From Sphingomonas sanxanigenens DSM 19645 = NX02 (GTDB lineage Bacteria; Pseudomonadota; Alphaproteobacteria; Sphingomonadales; Sphingomonadaceae): a DNA stretch of 64,000 nucleotides. The position numbers and the translations under genes are program-made. The DNA is taken from NCBI RefSeq assembly GCF_000512205.2, contig NZ_CP006644.1, forward strand, positions 1,668,520-1,732,519, read 5' to 3'. Every line of letters starts with the position of its first letter. Position 1 is the stretch's first letter. Of the stretch, positions 34,642 to 44,270 are shown in pieces. The notes under the pieces were generated by a model that did no database searches, was not told the DNA's origin, and saw nothing but the letters and a program-made list of their open reading frames with translations.

Positions 34642-35628
34642 ATGCTCCGCAACGCCCCGCCACTGGAATCGATCGAGATCTTCGTGGCCGCCGCGCATGG
34701 CCAGAGCTTCCGCGCTGTCGCGCGCAAGCTGGCGCTGAGTCCGTCCGCGGTCAGTCGCCGCATTGCCGGGCTGGAGGTGTTCCTCGGCACCGCCCTGTTC
34801 GACCGCTCGGCGCCCGCGCCGGTGCTGAGCGCCGAGGGCAGGCGCTATCTCGCGCTCGTCGAACCGGCGATCGCGACGATCCGGGGCGCCACCGTCGCGT
34901 TGCGCGAGGGCGAGCCGGAGCGGTTGCGGATCGCGACCTCGCACAGCCTCGCCGCCACCTGGCTGATGCCCCGTGCGGCGGCGCTGCGCCGCGATCATGG
35001 TCTCGACATCGACGTGCTGCCGACGCGATCCTTCGATGCGCTGCGCGCTGACGAGGCGCACCTTGCGATCTGGGGCGGGCTCGAAGTCCCCGACGACATG
35101 ATCGCCGACCATCTCTTCGAGGCGCAATTGATGCCGGTCGCCGCGCCGCGGCTCGCCGACGGCCGCCTGCCGCCCACCAGCGAAGCCGAGCTCGGCGACT
35201 TCCCGTTGCTCGCGGTGTCGACGCCGGAGCGGATCTGGGAGCGGTTCCTGGCCGGCGCCGGGCTGTTCCCCGCGCGGCTCGACCTGCGCCGCCACGCCAC
35301 GCTGCAACTCATGTATGAGGCGGCGGTGGCGGGCGCCGGCGTCGGCCTTGCCATGCCGCTGGTCGCCGAGCCCTTCCTGAACTCGGGGCGACTGGTGCCC
35401 TGCGCGGCGATGACGCCGCGTTCGATCGGTGAGATTTACCGCATCTATCGCCCCGCGCGCCGCGCGGCGCGTTCGTCCGCCGAGCATCGCTTCGCCGGCT
35501 GGCTGGCCGCGGAGGTCCGGCATTCGCTCGACGGGTTCGCGGCGCTGGCGGCCATGCGCCCGGTCGATGCGGCGAACCGAGCCGTCTCTGTGCCGCCGGG
35601 CACTGCGGCGGATGCAGGGAAGGCGTAG
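34642..35628 (+). CDS. LysR-family transcriptional regulator (GcvA-like)
   Basis: 328-aa regulator with an N-terminal winged HTH (FRAVARKLALSPSAVSRRIAGL, about residues 25-46) and a periplasmic-binding-fold effector domain. ATG 34642 is preferred to the in-frame GTG at 34633 because AGGGTGG lies just before it. It follows the phosphatase gene on the same strand but beyond a hairpin, so its targets are unclear; no divergent partner gene is present. Confidence 0.88.
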   Translation: MLRNAPPLESIEIFVAAAHGQSFRAVARKLALSPSAVSRRIAGLEVFLGTALFDRSAPAPVLSAEGRRYLALVEPAIATIRGATVALREGEPERLRIATSHSLAATWLMPRAAALRRDHGLDIDVLPTRSFDALRADEAHLAIWGGLEVPDDMIADHLFEAQLMPVAAPRLADGRLPPTSEAELGDFPLLAVSTPERIWERFLAGAGLFPARLDLRRHATLQLMYEAAVAGAGVGLAMPLVAEPFLNSGRLVPCAAMTPRSIGEIYRIYRPARRAARSSAEHRFAGWLAAEVRHSLDGFAALAAMRPVDAANRAVSVPPGTAADAGKA

Positions 35629-35680
35629 ACAGAAGAAAAGCAACGGGCCGCATGTCAGTCATCATCGATGAGGTAAGACG

Positions 35681-36085
35681 ATGAAGCGCGGCCTGTTCCT
35701 GACGATACGCATCCTTGCCGGCGCGATTGCCGCGCCGCTTCCGCTGATCGCCCCACCGGCGGCGATCGCTGCCAATCCCGTGCAGAAGAAGCTGGATCTC
35801 GCCGACCGCGTGGCAGGCACCTATGAGGGCGCGGTGACATCGGACTCGCGCGGCTCGTCGCGCAACAATATCACGATCACCATCACCAAGATCGGCCGCA
35901 ACATGATCGAGATCAGTTGTGATTATGCGCGTATCCCGTCGCGCCGCGTCCAGTTGGAACAGGTTGCCGATTCGATCCAGGCGGTCAGCGGATCCGACAT
36001 CACCTTCCTCGTCGAGTTGCAGCGCGATCCCAATCGTATCGATCTCTACATCGATGGCGCCGCACTTCTGGTCAGGCGCGCATGA
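35681..36085 (+). CDS. Small exported hypothetical protein
   Basis: 134-aa protein with an N-terminal signal peptide (hydrophobic stretch to about residue 30, AIAAN cleavage region). The mature part has alternating polar/hydrophobic residues (NNITITITKIG; RIDLYIDGAALLV), suggesting a small beta-barrel or lipocalin-like beta domain, and one Cys. No recognised family or linked partner. It lies 52 nt after the LysR gene and 101 nt before the ABC genes. Confidence 0.68.
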   Translation: MKRGLFLTIRILAGAIAAPLPLIAPPAAIAANPVQKKLDLADRVAGTYEGAVTSDSRGSSRNNITITITKIGRNMIEISCDYARIPSRRVQLEQVADSIQAVSGSDITFLVELQRDPNRIDLYIDGAALLVRRA

Positions 36086-36186
36086 ACATCGGTTGAGCGC
36101 GGCGATCAAACGCCGTTCGTCGATTAGGGCTTCACCGCAGGCCGGTCAGGGTTAGGCTCGTTGCGTCGCACAACGAGGACTTGCCG

Positions 36187-37080
36187 ATGCTCGAGCTTGC
36201 CAATCTCGTCCATGTCTATCCGAACGGCACGCGCGCCCTCGATGACGTGACCCTGTCGATCCCCAAGGGCATGTACGGCCTGCTCGGCCCCAATGGCGCG
36301 GGCAAGTCGACCTTGATGCGAACGATCGCGACGTTGCAGACGCCGACATCCGGCAGCATCCGCTTCGGCGATATCGACGTGATCGCCCAGCCCGAGCGAC
36401 TGCGCGAGACATTGGGCTATCTGCCGCAGGATTTCGGCGTCTACCCGCGCGTCTCGGCCTACGACATGCTCGATCATATGGCGGTGCTGAAGGGCGTCGC
36501 CTCCGCGCGCGAGCGCAAGGAGACCGTCGAGACACTGCTCAGCCAGACCAATCTCTGGACCGTGCGCAAGAAGGCGATCGCCGGCTTTTCCGGCGGCATG
36601 CGCCAGCGCTTCGGCATCGCGCAGGCGCTGATCGGCAATCCGCAACTGATCATCGTCGACGAGCCGACCGCGGGCCTCGATCCGGAGGAGCGGAACCGCT
36701 TCCTCAACCTGCTCGCCGAGATCGGCGAGACGGTCGTCATCATCCTTTCCACCCACATCGTCGAGGATGTCGCTGACCTTTGCCCGCGCATGGCGGTGCT
36801 GGCGGCAGGGCGCATCCAGCTCGAAGGCGCCCCGCTCGATCTGATCGCCCGGACGCACGGCACGGTGTGGAAGAAGACGATCGCGCGCGAGGAACTCGAA
36901 GCCTATCGCGAACGCTACAAGGTGATCGCGACGCGGCTGTTCGCGGGGCGCACGATCATCCATGTTTTGTCGGACAGCGATCCCGGCGATGGCTTCGGGC
37001 CGGTCGAGGGCGGGCTGGAAGACGTCTATTTCGCGACGATCGACACCAGCCGCCGCGGCACCGCCGCCGCGGCGGCCTGA
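36187..37080 (+). CDS. ABC transporter ATP-binding protein
   Basis: 297-aa ATPase with Walker A GPNGAGKST, Q-loop PQDFG, signature FSGGMRQR, Walker B LIIVDEPTAGLD and H-loop STH. The C-terminal 80 residues are an extra regulatory domain common in ABC-2 ATPases. Start is ATG 36187 with GAGGA seven nt upstream; a TTG at 36181 is less likely. It precedes the giant permease-peptidase gene by 10 nt and is surely its motor. Confidence 0.93.
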   Translation: MLELANLVHVYPNGTRALDDVTLSIPKGMYGLLGPNGAGKSTLMRTIATLQTPTSGSIRFGDIDVIAQPERLRETLGYLPQDFGVYPRVSAYDMLDHMAVLKGVASARERKETVETLLSQTNLWTVRKKAIAGFSGGMRQRFGIAQALIGNPQLIIVDEPTAGLDPEERNRFLNLLAEIGETVVIILSTHIVEDVADLCPRMAVLAAGRIQLEGAPLDLIARTHGTVWKKTIAREELEAYRERYKVIATRLFAGRTIIHVLSDSDPGDGFGPVEGGLEDVYFATIDTSRRGTAAAAA

Positions 37081-37090
37081 GGCGCCGCCC

Positions 37091-40000
37091 ATGTTCGCGC
37101 GCATCGCGGCGTTCGAGCTGCGCTACCAGCTTCGCAACCCGGTGTTCTGGGTGGTGCTCGTGCTGTTCTTCCTGCTCACCTTCGGCGGCACCACCGTCGA
37201 GCAGATCCAGATCGGCGGGGGCGGCAACGTCCACAAGAACAGCCCGGCGGCGATCGCCGAAGTCCACCTGATCTTTTCGATGTTCTACATGTTCGTGACG
37301 ACCGCGTTCGTCGCCAACGTGATCGTGCGGGATGATGAAAGCGGGTTCGGATCGATGGTCCGCTCTACCCGCGTGCGCAAGTTCGACTATCTGTTCGCGC
37401 GTTTCCTGGGGGCCTTCGCTGCCGCCGCGATCTCGTTCATCGCGGTGCCGGTCGCGATCTGGGTCGGATCGCTGATGCCGTGGCTGGACAGCGAGACGCT
37501 GGGCCCCAACAAGCTGGCCGACTATCTCTATGCGTTCGGCGTGCTGGCGCTGCCCAATCTGTTCATGACCTCGGCGGTGTTCTTCGCGGTTGCGACGATG
37601 ACGCGATCGATGCTCTATTCCTATGTCGGCGTCGTCGTCTTCCTCGTTCTCTACATCGTGCTCGTTTCCTTCACCGCGTCCAAGCCGGAATATCGCGAGA
37701 CTGCCGGCTTCATCGAGCCCTTCGCCAATGCGGCGGTGGCGAACGCGACGCGCTACTGGACGGCCGCCGAGGCGAACAGCCTGACGCCGCCCGTTACCGG
37801 CACGCTGCTATGGAACCGGCTGATCTGGTTCGGTATCGGGTTGGCGGCGCTGGTGCTTGCCTATGCCCGGTTCAGCTTCGCCGAGCGCGGCGTGTCGGCC
37901 CGCGCGTTGCGGCGGCAGGAGCGAAAGGCGGCGAAGCTCGCCGCGCAGTCGCCTCTGATCGTGGCGCAACTGCCGCCGGTCCGCCCGGCCGCGGCGGGGT
38001 GGACGCAATTGTGGGCGCGGTGCCGCTTCGAAATGGCGCTCGTCTTTCGCAGCCCCGCCTTTGCGGTGCTGCTGTTGCTGGGCCTGTTCAATTCGATCGG
38101 CGGGCTGTTGTTCGGCAACGAGATCTACGGCACGCCGGCGATCCCGCGCACCTTCTCGCTGATCGGCCTGCTGATGGGCACGTTCGGCATCTTCCCGATC
38201 ATCATCGCGATCTATTATGCGGGTGAACTGGTGTGGCGCGATCGGGACCGCAAGTTCCACGAGATCATCGATGCAACCGCGCTGCCCAACTGGGCCTGTA
38301 TGGTGCCCAAGACGCTGGCGGTGACCGGCGTGCTGTTCGCGACGCTCGCCATCTCGGTGGTCGCGGCTATCCTCGTCCAACTCGGCCGCGGCCTCACCGA
38401 TCTTTCCCTGGGCCAATATATCGGCTGGTACCTGCTGCCGCAGACCATCGAAATGGCCATCCTCGCCGTGCTTGCGGTGTTCGTGCAGGCGGTGAGCCCC
38501 AACAAATATGTCGGCTGGGGGGTTATGCTCGTCTACCTCGTCGGCACCATCACGCTCGTCAACATGGGCTTCGAGCATCCGCTCTATAATTATCGCTATA
38601 CCGGCGAGCCGCGCTTCTCGGACATGAACGGCAGCCAGATCGGCGGGGCGCTGGGCTGGTGGCTGCGGCTCTATTGGGGGTCGGTGGCGATCGTCCTGGC
38701 GGTGCTCGCCCATCTCCTTTGGCGGCGTGGCACGGAGACGCGGCTGCGGCCAAGGCTGGCGCGGATGCCGGCGCGGCTCAAGGGGCCGGCGGGGGCCGTC
38801 CTGGGCGCCGCGGTGCTCGTCGCGCTGCTCACCGGCGGTTGGCTGTTCTACAACATGAACATCCTCAACCGCTACGAAACGCGCGAGGATCGCGAGAAGC
38901 AGCTCGCGGAATTCGAGAAGACATATCTGAAGAATGAGAAGATCCTGCAGCCGTCGGTGACCGATGTGACGCTGAACGTCGCACTCTTCCCGAAAGAACG
39001 GCGGATGGAGGCGAGCGGGACCTATCGTTTCGTCAACGATACCGGCGCGCCGCTGCCCTTGCTGCATGTGCGCCTGACGGAGCGCGATACGCGGCTGGTT
39101 TCGGTCGATCTTCCCGGCGCGACGCTCCAGTCGAACGATGCGGACGCGCAATACCGCATCTATCGGTTCGCGACGCCGCTGCCGCCGGGCGCCACCGGCA
39201 CGCTGGGTTTCAGGACCGAGCGTCTCCAGAAGGGGCTGCGCGCCAATGGCGACGATATCCGCCTTGTCGGCAATGGCAGCTTTCTCAACAATTTCGAGTT
39301 CGCGCCGCAGATCGGCATGAGCCGCTTCGGGCTGCTCACCGATCGCGTCAAGCGCCGCAAATATGGACTGCCCGCCGAGCTGCGCCCGGCGAAGCTCGAG
39401 GACCTGTCGGCGACGCGGCGCAACTATATCGGCGACGCGGATTGGGTGCATGCAGACATCACGCTCTCCACCGATGCGGACCAGACGCCGATCGCGCCCG
39501 GCCGGCGCGTGTCGGATGTCATCAGGGGCGGGCGGCGCACGGCGCATTTCGTGTCCGGCGCGCCGATCCTTGCTTTCTTTTCGGTGCAATCGGCGGCCTA
39601 TGCCGAGAAAACCATGGATGCGGACGGCGTGAAGCTGACGGTCTATTATGATCCCAAGCATGCCACCAACGTCGATCGCATGCTGAAGGCAATGAAACAG
39701 TCGCTCGCCTATTATCGCAAGAATTTCGGACCCTATCAGTTCGATTATGCGCGGATCATCGAGTTTCCTGGTTATGAAACGTTCGCGCAGGCCTTCGCCG
39801 GGACCGTACCCTATTCGGAACAGATCGGTTTCCTTGCGAACGCCACCGATCCCGACGCGATCGATTATGTCACCTATGTCACCGCGCACGAACTGGGCCA
39901 CCAATATTGGGCACACCAACTGATCAGCGCCGATATGCAGGGCGGCACGATCATGGTCGAGACGCTCGCGCAATATTCCGCGCTGATGGTGATGAAGCAT

Positions 40001-40681
40001 CTCTATGGCGAGGAGAAGATCCGCCGCTTCCTGAAATATGAGCTCGACAACTACCTGCGTTCGCGCGGATCCGAAAAGATCGAGGAACTGCCGCTCAACC
40101 GGGTCGAGGATCAGGGCTATATCCATTATCGCAAGGGATCGGTGGTGATGTACCTGCTGCAGGATCGGCTGGGTGAGGCGCGCGTCGATGCGATGCTCGC
40201 CGGGTTGCTCGATCGCTATCGCTTCAAGAGCCAGCCCTATGCCCGCTCGACCGATCTGGTCGACGGCTTCATGAGCCTCGCCCGCACCCCCGCCGAGCGC
40301 CAGCTCGTCGCCGACCTGCTGACGCGGATCACGATCTACGATCTCAAGACCGAGACGGCGGTCGCCCGCAAACTGCCCGACGGCAATTATGAGACGCTGC
40401 TGACGGTGAAGGCGGGCAAGGCCTATGTGGACGGCAAGGGCAAGGAGAGCAAAGCGGCGCTGGCGGACGATATCGACATCGGCCTGTTCGACAAGCGGCC
40501 GGGGCTGGGCGAGTTCGACCGCAAGGATGTGATCCTGATGGAACGCCGGCCGATCCGGTCGGGAACCCAGCAGATCCGGGTCGTGACCAGGCGGCGGCCG
40601 CTGTTCGCGGGCGTCGATCCCTACAACAAATATGTCGACCGCAACTCGGACGACAATGTCGCGGACGTGACGGGGAACTGA
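37091..40681 (+). CDS. ABC-2-type permease fused to M1-family zinc aminopeptidase
   Basis: 1196-aa protein. The first half carries two sets of membrane helices (about residues 15-270 and 320-600), like two ABC-2 permease units in one chain. The second half is a soluble domain with the M1 zinc motif HELGH at residues 933-937 and the third-ligand region VETLAQYSA about 19 residues later. An extra helix near residue 580-600 (VLVALLTGGWLFYNMNIL) probably places the peptidase in the periplasm. The partner ATPase is immediately upstream. Function is unknown; peptide export or processing is an inference. Related permease/M1 fusions are known mainly from Bacteroidetes and proteobacterial genomes but are uncharacterised. 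Confidence 0.9.
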   Translation: MFARIAAFELRYQLRNPVFWVVLVLFFLLTFGGTTVEQIQIGGGGNVHKNSPAAIAEVHLIFSMFYMFVTTAFVANVIVRDDESGFGSMVRSTRVRKFDYLFARFLGAFAAAAISFIAVPVAIWVGSLMPWLDSETLGPNKLADYLYAFGVLALPNLFMTSAVFFAVATMTRSMLYSYVGVVVFLVLYIVLVSFTASKPEYRETAGFIEPFANAAVANATRYWTAAEANSLTPPVTGTLLWNRLIWFGIGLAALVLAYARFSFAERGVSARALRRQERKAAKLAAQSPLIVAQLPPVRPAAAGWTQLWARCRFEMALVFRSPAFAVLLLLGLFNSIGGLLFGNEIYGTPAIPRTFSLIGLLMGTFGIFPIIIAIYYAGELVWRDRDRKFHEIIDATALPNWACMVPKTLAVTGVLFATLAISVVAAILVQLGRGLTDLSLGQYIGWYLLPQTIEMAILAVLAVFVQAVSPNKYVGWGVMLVYLVGTITLVNMGFEHPLYNYRYTGEPRFSDMNGSQIGGALGWWLRLYWGSVAIVLAVLAHLLWRRGTETRLRPRLARMPARLKGPAGAVLGAAVLVALLTGGWLFYNMNILNRYETREDREKQLAEFEKTYLKNEKILQPSVTDVTLNVALFPKERRMEASGTYRFVNDTGAPLPLLHVRLTERDTRLVSVDLPGATLQSNDADAQYRIYRFATPLPPGATGTLGFRTERLQKGLRANGDDIRLVGNGSFLNNFEFAPQIGMSRFGLLTDRVKRRKYGLPAELRPAKLEDLSATRRNYIGDADWVHADITLSTDADQTPIAPGRRVSDVIRGGRRTAHFVSGAPILAFFSVQSAAYAEKTMDADGVKLTVYYDPKHATNVDRMLKAMKQSLAYYRKNFGPYQFDYARIIEFPGYETFAQAFAGTVPYSEQIGFLANATDPDAIDYVTYVTAHELGHQYWAHQLISADMQGGTIMVETLAQYSALMVMKHLYGEEKIRRFLKYELDNYLRSRGSEKIEELPLNRVEDQGYIHYRKGSVVMYLLQDRLGEARVDAMLAGLLDRYRFKSQPYARSTDLVDGFMSLARTPAERQLVADLLTRITIYDLKTETAVARKLPDGNYETLLTVKAGKAYVDGKGKESKAALADDIDIGLFDKRPGLGEFDRKDVILMERRPIRSGTQQIRVVTRRRPLFAGVDPYNKYVDRNSDDNVADVTGN

Positions 40682-40696
40682 CCGCGCCGCCGGCGC

Positions 40697-41971
40697 TCAG
40701 CGGCTGGCCGCGGCGATCACCGTGGCCAGCCCCGCGCTCATCCCGCGGACGCTTTCCTCGATCTCGACATCGATCCATTCGTCGGGCGAATGTTCGGCGC
40801 CGCCGCTGCCGCCCGAGCCGATCGCGATCGCCGGAATGCCGAGGTTCATCGGCACATTGGCGTCGGTGGAAACGGGGATGAAGCGTGTCTTGTAGCCGAA
40901 CGCGCGCGAGGCGGCGAAGGCGAGGGCGCCGAGCCCCGCTTTCTCGTCGGTCTGCCCGGCCGGGCGTTCGCCGATGCGCTCGAAGGTGACGCTGACGGTG
41001 CCGCGCGACGTATCCCGCGTCGCATTCTCCTCGGCGACTGCCCGGTCGACGATCGCGCGCAGTTCGCCGTCGACCCGCTCGACCTCCGCCGGCGAGACCG
41101 AGCGGATATCGACATCGAGGAAGACACGCGGCGGGATGGTGTTGACCGAGGTGCCGCCGCCGACGACGCTGGCCGAATAGGTCGTCCGCGGATCGCCCGG
41201 CACGGTGATGGTGTAGAGGCCGGTCACCGTCTTCGCGAGCGGCACCATCGGGTTGACGATGCCGAACTTGTCGAAGCTGTGCCCGCCCGGGCCGTTGAAG
41301 ATGATGTGGTGACGCCGCGAGCCGACCCCGCGGGTCACGATCGTCTCGGCGCCGCTGCTGTCGATCGAGATGAACGCCGCCGCCTTTCGGCCGGGCTGAC
41401 CCTCGCCGAACAGATGGCGCATGCCGCGCAGATCGCCGGGGCCTTCCTCGCCGACATTGCCGACGAACATGATGTCGCGATCGGTTTCGATCCCCGCCTT
41501 GTCCAGCGCGCGATGGAAGGCGAGGAGCACGGCGAGGCCGCGGCTGTCGTCGCCGATGCCCGGCGCCATCAGCCGCGTGCCCTCACGTTTCACCGTCACG
41601 TCGGTGCCCTTGGGGAACACGGTGTCGAGATGCGCGGCGACGATCAGCGGACCGAGCTTGCGGTTTCTGCCGGGGCGGTTGGCGACGACATTGCCCACCG
41701 CGTCGGTCGTCACGTCGGCGAAGCCGCTCTTGCGCATCAGATCGGCAAAGGCGCGGCCCCGCTCGGATTCGCCGAAGGGCGGTGCCGGGATTTCGGTGAG
41801 GGCGATGATCTCGTCGACCAGCCGCGCATGATCCGCGCGCAGCGCTGCCTTCGCCGTCTCGAAACGATCCGATGCCAGCAGCTTGACCAGCACGGGCGGC
41901 GCAGCGGGTTCCTGCGGGGCGGGCGGCGACGCGGTGGCGGCGGCCGCGAGCAGGAACAGGCTTGCACTCAT
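40697..41971 (-). CDS. Exported M20-family metallopeptidase
   Basis: 424-aa dizinc peptidase with a hydrophobic, signal-like N-terminus (SLFLLAAAATASPP). Metal ligands are visible: His in AAHLDTVF, bridging Asp in GIGDDSRG, Glu-Glu in NVGEEGPGD, Asp in ISIDSSG and His in AEHSPDEW. GPGGHSFDKFG is the usual dimerisation-domain entry of M20 peptidases (peptidase T or carboxypeptidase-like). It probably cleaves short peptides in the periplasm. Convergent with the permease-peptidase gene, 15 bp away. Confidence 0.9.
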   Translation of the reverse strand: MSASLFLLAAAATASPPAPQEPAAPPVLVKLLASDRFETAKAALRADHARLVDEIIALTEIPAPPFGESERGRAFADLMRKSGFADVTTDAVGNVVANRPGRNRKLGPLIVAAHLDTVFPKGTDVTVKREGTRLMAPGIGDDSRGLAVLLAFHRALDKAGIETDRDIMFVGNVGEEGPGDLRGMRHLFGEGQPGRKAAAFISIDSSGAETIVTRGVGSRRHHIIFNGPGGHSFDKFGIVNPMVPLAKTVTGLYTITVPGDPRTTYSASVVGGGTSVNTIPPRVFLDVDIRSVSPAEVERVDGELRAIVDRAVAEENATRDTSRGTVSVTFERIGERPAGQTDEKAGLGALAFAASRAFGYKTRFIPVSTDANVPMNLGIPAIAIGSGGSGGAEHSPDEWIDVEIEESVRGMSAGLATVIAAASR

Positions 41972-42048
41972 GATGATGGTCTCCGTGGGCGATGGCTTGC
42001 GGCGTCGCCTCAGACCATATCCGCGGACGGCGGTAAACCGTGAGCACT

Positions 42049-42083
42049 CTCCCGTCCCCCGGCCGGCAGCCGCGGGACGGGAG
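42049..42083 (-). terminator. Hairpin terminator of the SH3-domain gene
   Basis: CTCCCGTCCC (42049-42058) pairs perfectly with GGGACGGGAG (42074-42083); the 15-nt loop region has further CCGG/CCGC pairing. It starts 10 bp after the downstream end of the SH3 gene. No U-run is present. Confidence 0.6.
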
Positions 42084-42092
42084 GATAGGATC

Positions 42093-43253
42093 TCAGCTCA
42101 GCGCAAGCCGCAGATCGCTCAACTGCGCATTGGTTTCGGAACTGCTGCGCACGCGGGCCTGCTGCGCCGCATTGTTGCCGGCGACCGCGCTGGCGACCTG
42201 CTTCTTCGGCGTGGTCTTGTCCGCCGCGGGCTTCTGCACCACGATCTTGCGCACGCCCTTCTTCTTGGGCGCCGGGGCGGGCGGGGGTGGCGGAGGCGGC
42301 GGTGAACCATCGAACAGCGAGGCGAGCGCGTAGCCCTTCTGGCCGTTCAATTCGACCTCATACCAGCCCTGCGTCGGGCTCTGGCGCACCTGCACGGGCT
42401 TGCGCGCGGGGATCGTGTCGAGCTTGGCACCGGTCTGGCTCGCTTCGGCGCGCAGGTTCACGGCCGAGCGCGGATAGACGGTGGTCGTCGGCAGCGGCGC
42501 CGGGGGCGGGGGCGGCGCCGGCTCGCTGCCATCGGCCGACTGGGAGACGTAGATCGCCGGCTGGAGCGTCGCATCCTGATAATAGGTCGAATTGGTGTCG
42601 TAATTCTCGGTTTCCTCGGGCTTCGCGCCCTCGGCCAGCCGCTGCGCGCGAACATAGTCGGCAACCTGCGAGGTCTGCTGGTTGGCCGCGCCCGAAATCG
42701 CCTCGTCGTCCTTGACCACCCAGGTTTCAAGCAGCTTCAGCCGTTCCAGCGCCACCTTGGAATCGATCGCCTGGCTCTCGAAATCGGATTGGACGCTGTA
42801 GATCTGGGTGCGCCGGCAATTGCCGAGATCGGCGATCTTCTGCGCGAGCGGATCATAATTGTCGACGGTGCCGGCATAGTCGGTGGCGATCGCGCGCTGC
42901 ACCTCCTCGCGGTCCTTGGCCTGTTCCGCCTTGGCGGCGACATAGGCGACGACACCGCCGGTCGCGGCACCCGCGAGCACATAGGGCAGCACCGAGCCTT
43001 TGTTCTGCCTGCCGGAATTCGCCGCCAGGCCGACGCCCAGGCCCAATATGCCGCCGATCAGCGCGCCCTTGAGCGCCTGGTTGGTCTTGTAATTCTTGAT
43101 GCGGGTGAAGGGCTTGCGATATTCGGCGCACTGGTCGGCGAACTTGGCTTTCTTCGCCGCGAATGCCGGGGCGGGCGCGACGACGCCGGTCATCAGTGTC
43201 GCCACTGCTCCGGCGGCCAGCAGCCCCTGCCGGAACCTTCGAAATGCAGACAT
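42093..43253 (-). CDS. Exported glycine-zipper / SH3-domain protein of unknown function
   Basis: 386-aa protein. A signal peptide ends at APAFA. Residues about 60-105 have a glycine-zipper-like pair of hydrophobic segments (ALIGGILGLGVGLAA; VLAGAATGGVVAYVAA), as in outer-membrane or pore-associated proteins. A helical region with one conserved Cys (LGNCRRT) follows, then a Pro-rich linker, a bacterial SH3 domain (AVNLRAEASQTG... GWYEVELNGQKGYALASLF, about residues 265-320) and a Lys/Ala/Pro tail. SH3b domains often bind cell wall. It starts 27 nt after the next protein's stop, and the two probably form an operon. Confidence 0.8.
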   Translation of the reverse strand: MSAFRRFRQGLLAAGAVATLMTGVVAPAPAFAAKKAKFADQCAEYRKPFTRIKNYKTNQALKGALIGGILGLGVGLAANSGRQNKGSVLPYVLAGAATGGVVAYVAAKAEQAKDREEVQRAIATDYAGTVDNYDPLAQKIADLGNCRRTQIYSVQSDFESQAIDSKVALERLKLLETWVVKDDEAISGAANQQTSQVADYVRAQRLAEGAKPEETENYDTNSTYYQDATLQPAIYVSQSADGSEPAPPPPPAPLPTTTVYPRSAVNLRAEASQTGAKLDTIPARKPVQVRQSPTQGWYEVELNGQKGYALASLFDGSPPPPPPPPAPAPKKKGVRKIVVQKPAADKTTPKKQVASAVAGNNAAQQARVRSSSETNAQLSDLRLALS

Positions 43254-43280
43254 GTGCGTTCTCCACAGCGATTAGAGCGA

Positions 43281-44147
43281 TTAGAGCGACGCGACCTCGA
43301 TTTGACTTATCCATTTATCACGATCTGCCTTGCCCGCGCGTGAATCGCGGATCTGGCCGACGATCACCGGCAGCAATGCCTTCAGCCGCTTGAGCCCGGC
43401 ACCGTCGAGGCGCTTGGTCAACGCATCGACGGCCGCATCGACATCGTCCGCGGGAGTCTTGCCCAAGCGCTCGACCTCCGCGGCGCAATCGTTGAAGGCA
43501 GCGCGGCGCTCGACCTCGTTATTCTGCATCCGCGCCTCGATTTCGGCAATCTCCCGCGCCATCGCCGGGCTCGATGCCTCGTCGCGCTGGCGGATTGCCT
43601 CGATCTGGCGGTTGACCGACAGGATCTTGTCCGAAATCTCACGCGCATAAGCGGCGCGCAACAGCGTCGCGAACAGCCGTTCCTCGATCATCGCCGGGCT
43701 GTCCGCACCCGATCCGCCCGCGCCGAACAGCGTATCGCGCATCGCATAGGTGCCGATGCCGCCGCCGATGAGCAGCACCACCAGCAGCGACAGCAGGATG
43801 ATCGCGGTCGAGGAGCCACGCCGCTCGGGTTCCGGCGCCGGCGGCGGCGGGGGCGGCGAACGGTCTCCCGAGGCATATTCGGTCTCGCGGTCGCGCGGGC
43901 TGTACTCGGTCTCCCGCTCCTGCGGGGCGAAGGCGGTTTCCTCATAGGAGCCCGAGCGTTCGAGCCCCCAGCCGCCCGCGACAGTGGGCGCGGTCTGTGA
44001 TCGCGAGGGTTCGGCGGCGGGGAGCTCACGCGCACGGCAGGGGACGCCGATCGACGAGGTCGTGCGCTGGCACGAGAAGCTATAGTCGAACGACTGCCCG
44101 CGATTGTACAGGACGCAATTCGGATCGTCGCATGTATAGAGCGCCAC
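43281..44147 (-). CDS. Cys-rich N-terminus, single-TM, coiled-coil protein of unknown function
   Basis: 288-aa protein. The N-terminal 40 residues have four cysteines (CDDPNC, SCQ, VPCR) that could form a small zinc ribbon. Residues about 45-110 are acidic, repeated and Pro-rich (RETEYSPRDRETEY; PPPPPP). One membrane helix (AIILLSLLVVLLIGGGIGTY) is at about 114-135. The rest is a long helical coiled-coil segment. N-terminus in the cytoplasm and coiled coil in the periplasm is the likely topology. First gene of the pair with the SH3 protein; divergent from the Gre-like gene. No family recognised. Confidence 0.75.
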   Translation of the reverse strand: MALYTCDDPNCVLYNRGQSFDYSFSCQRTTSSIGVPCRARELPAAEPSRSQTAPTVAGGWGLERSGSYEETAFAPQERETEYSPRDRETEYASGDRSPPPPPPAPEPERRGSSTAIILLSLLVVLLIGGGIGTYAMRDTLFGAGGSGADSPAMIEERLFATLLRAAYAREISDKILSVNRQIEAIRQRDEASSPAMAREIAEIEARMQNNEVERRAAFNDCAAEVERLGKTPADDVDAAVDALTKRLDGAGLKRLKALLPVIVGQIRDSRAGKADRDKWISQIEVASL

Positions 44148-44270
44148 TTTACCCCCGACTCCCTTCCGTCAGTGCGTACCGTGCCCGGCGCGGCCGCGCA
44201 ACGCGCTCCGCGCGTTCACGCTGGACGGCGGCGGGATGTGTCGCCATTCCGAACGGCGAAGGAGATTTTG

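Noticed and set aside
37808-40126. Long minus-strand frame opposite the permease-peptidase gene
   Set aside because: Composition typical of GC-rich antisense frames; the plus strand carries HELGH and membrane helices.
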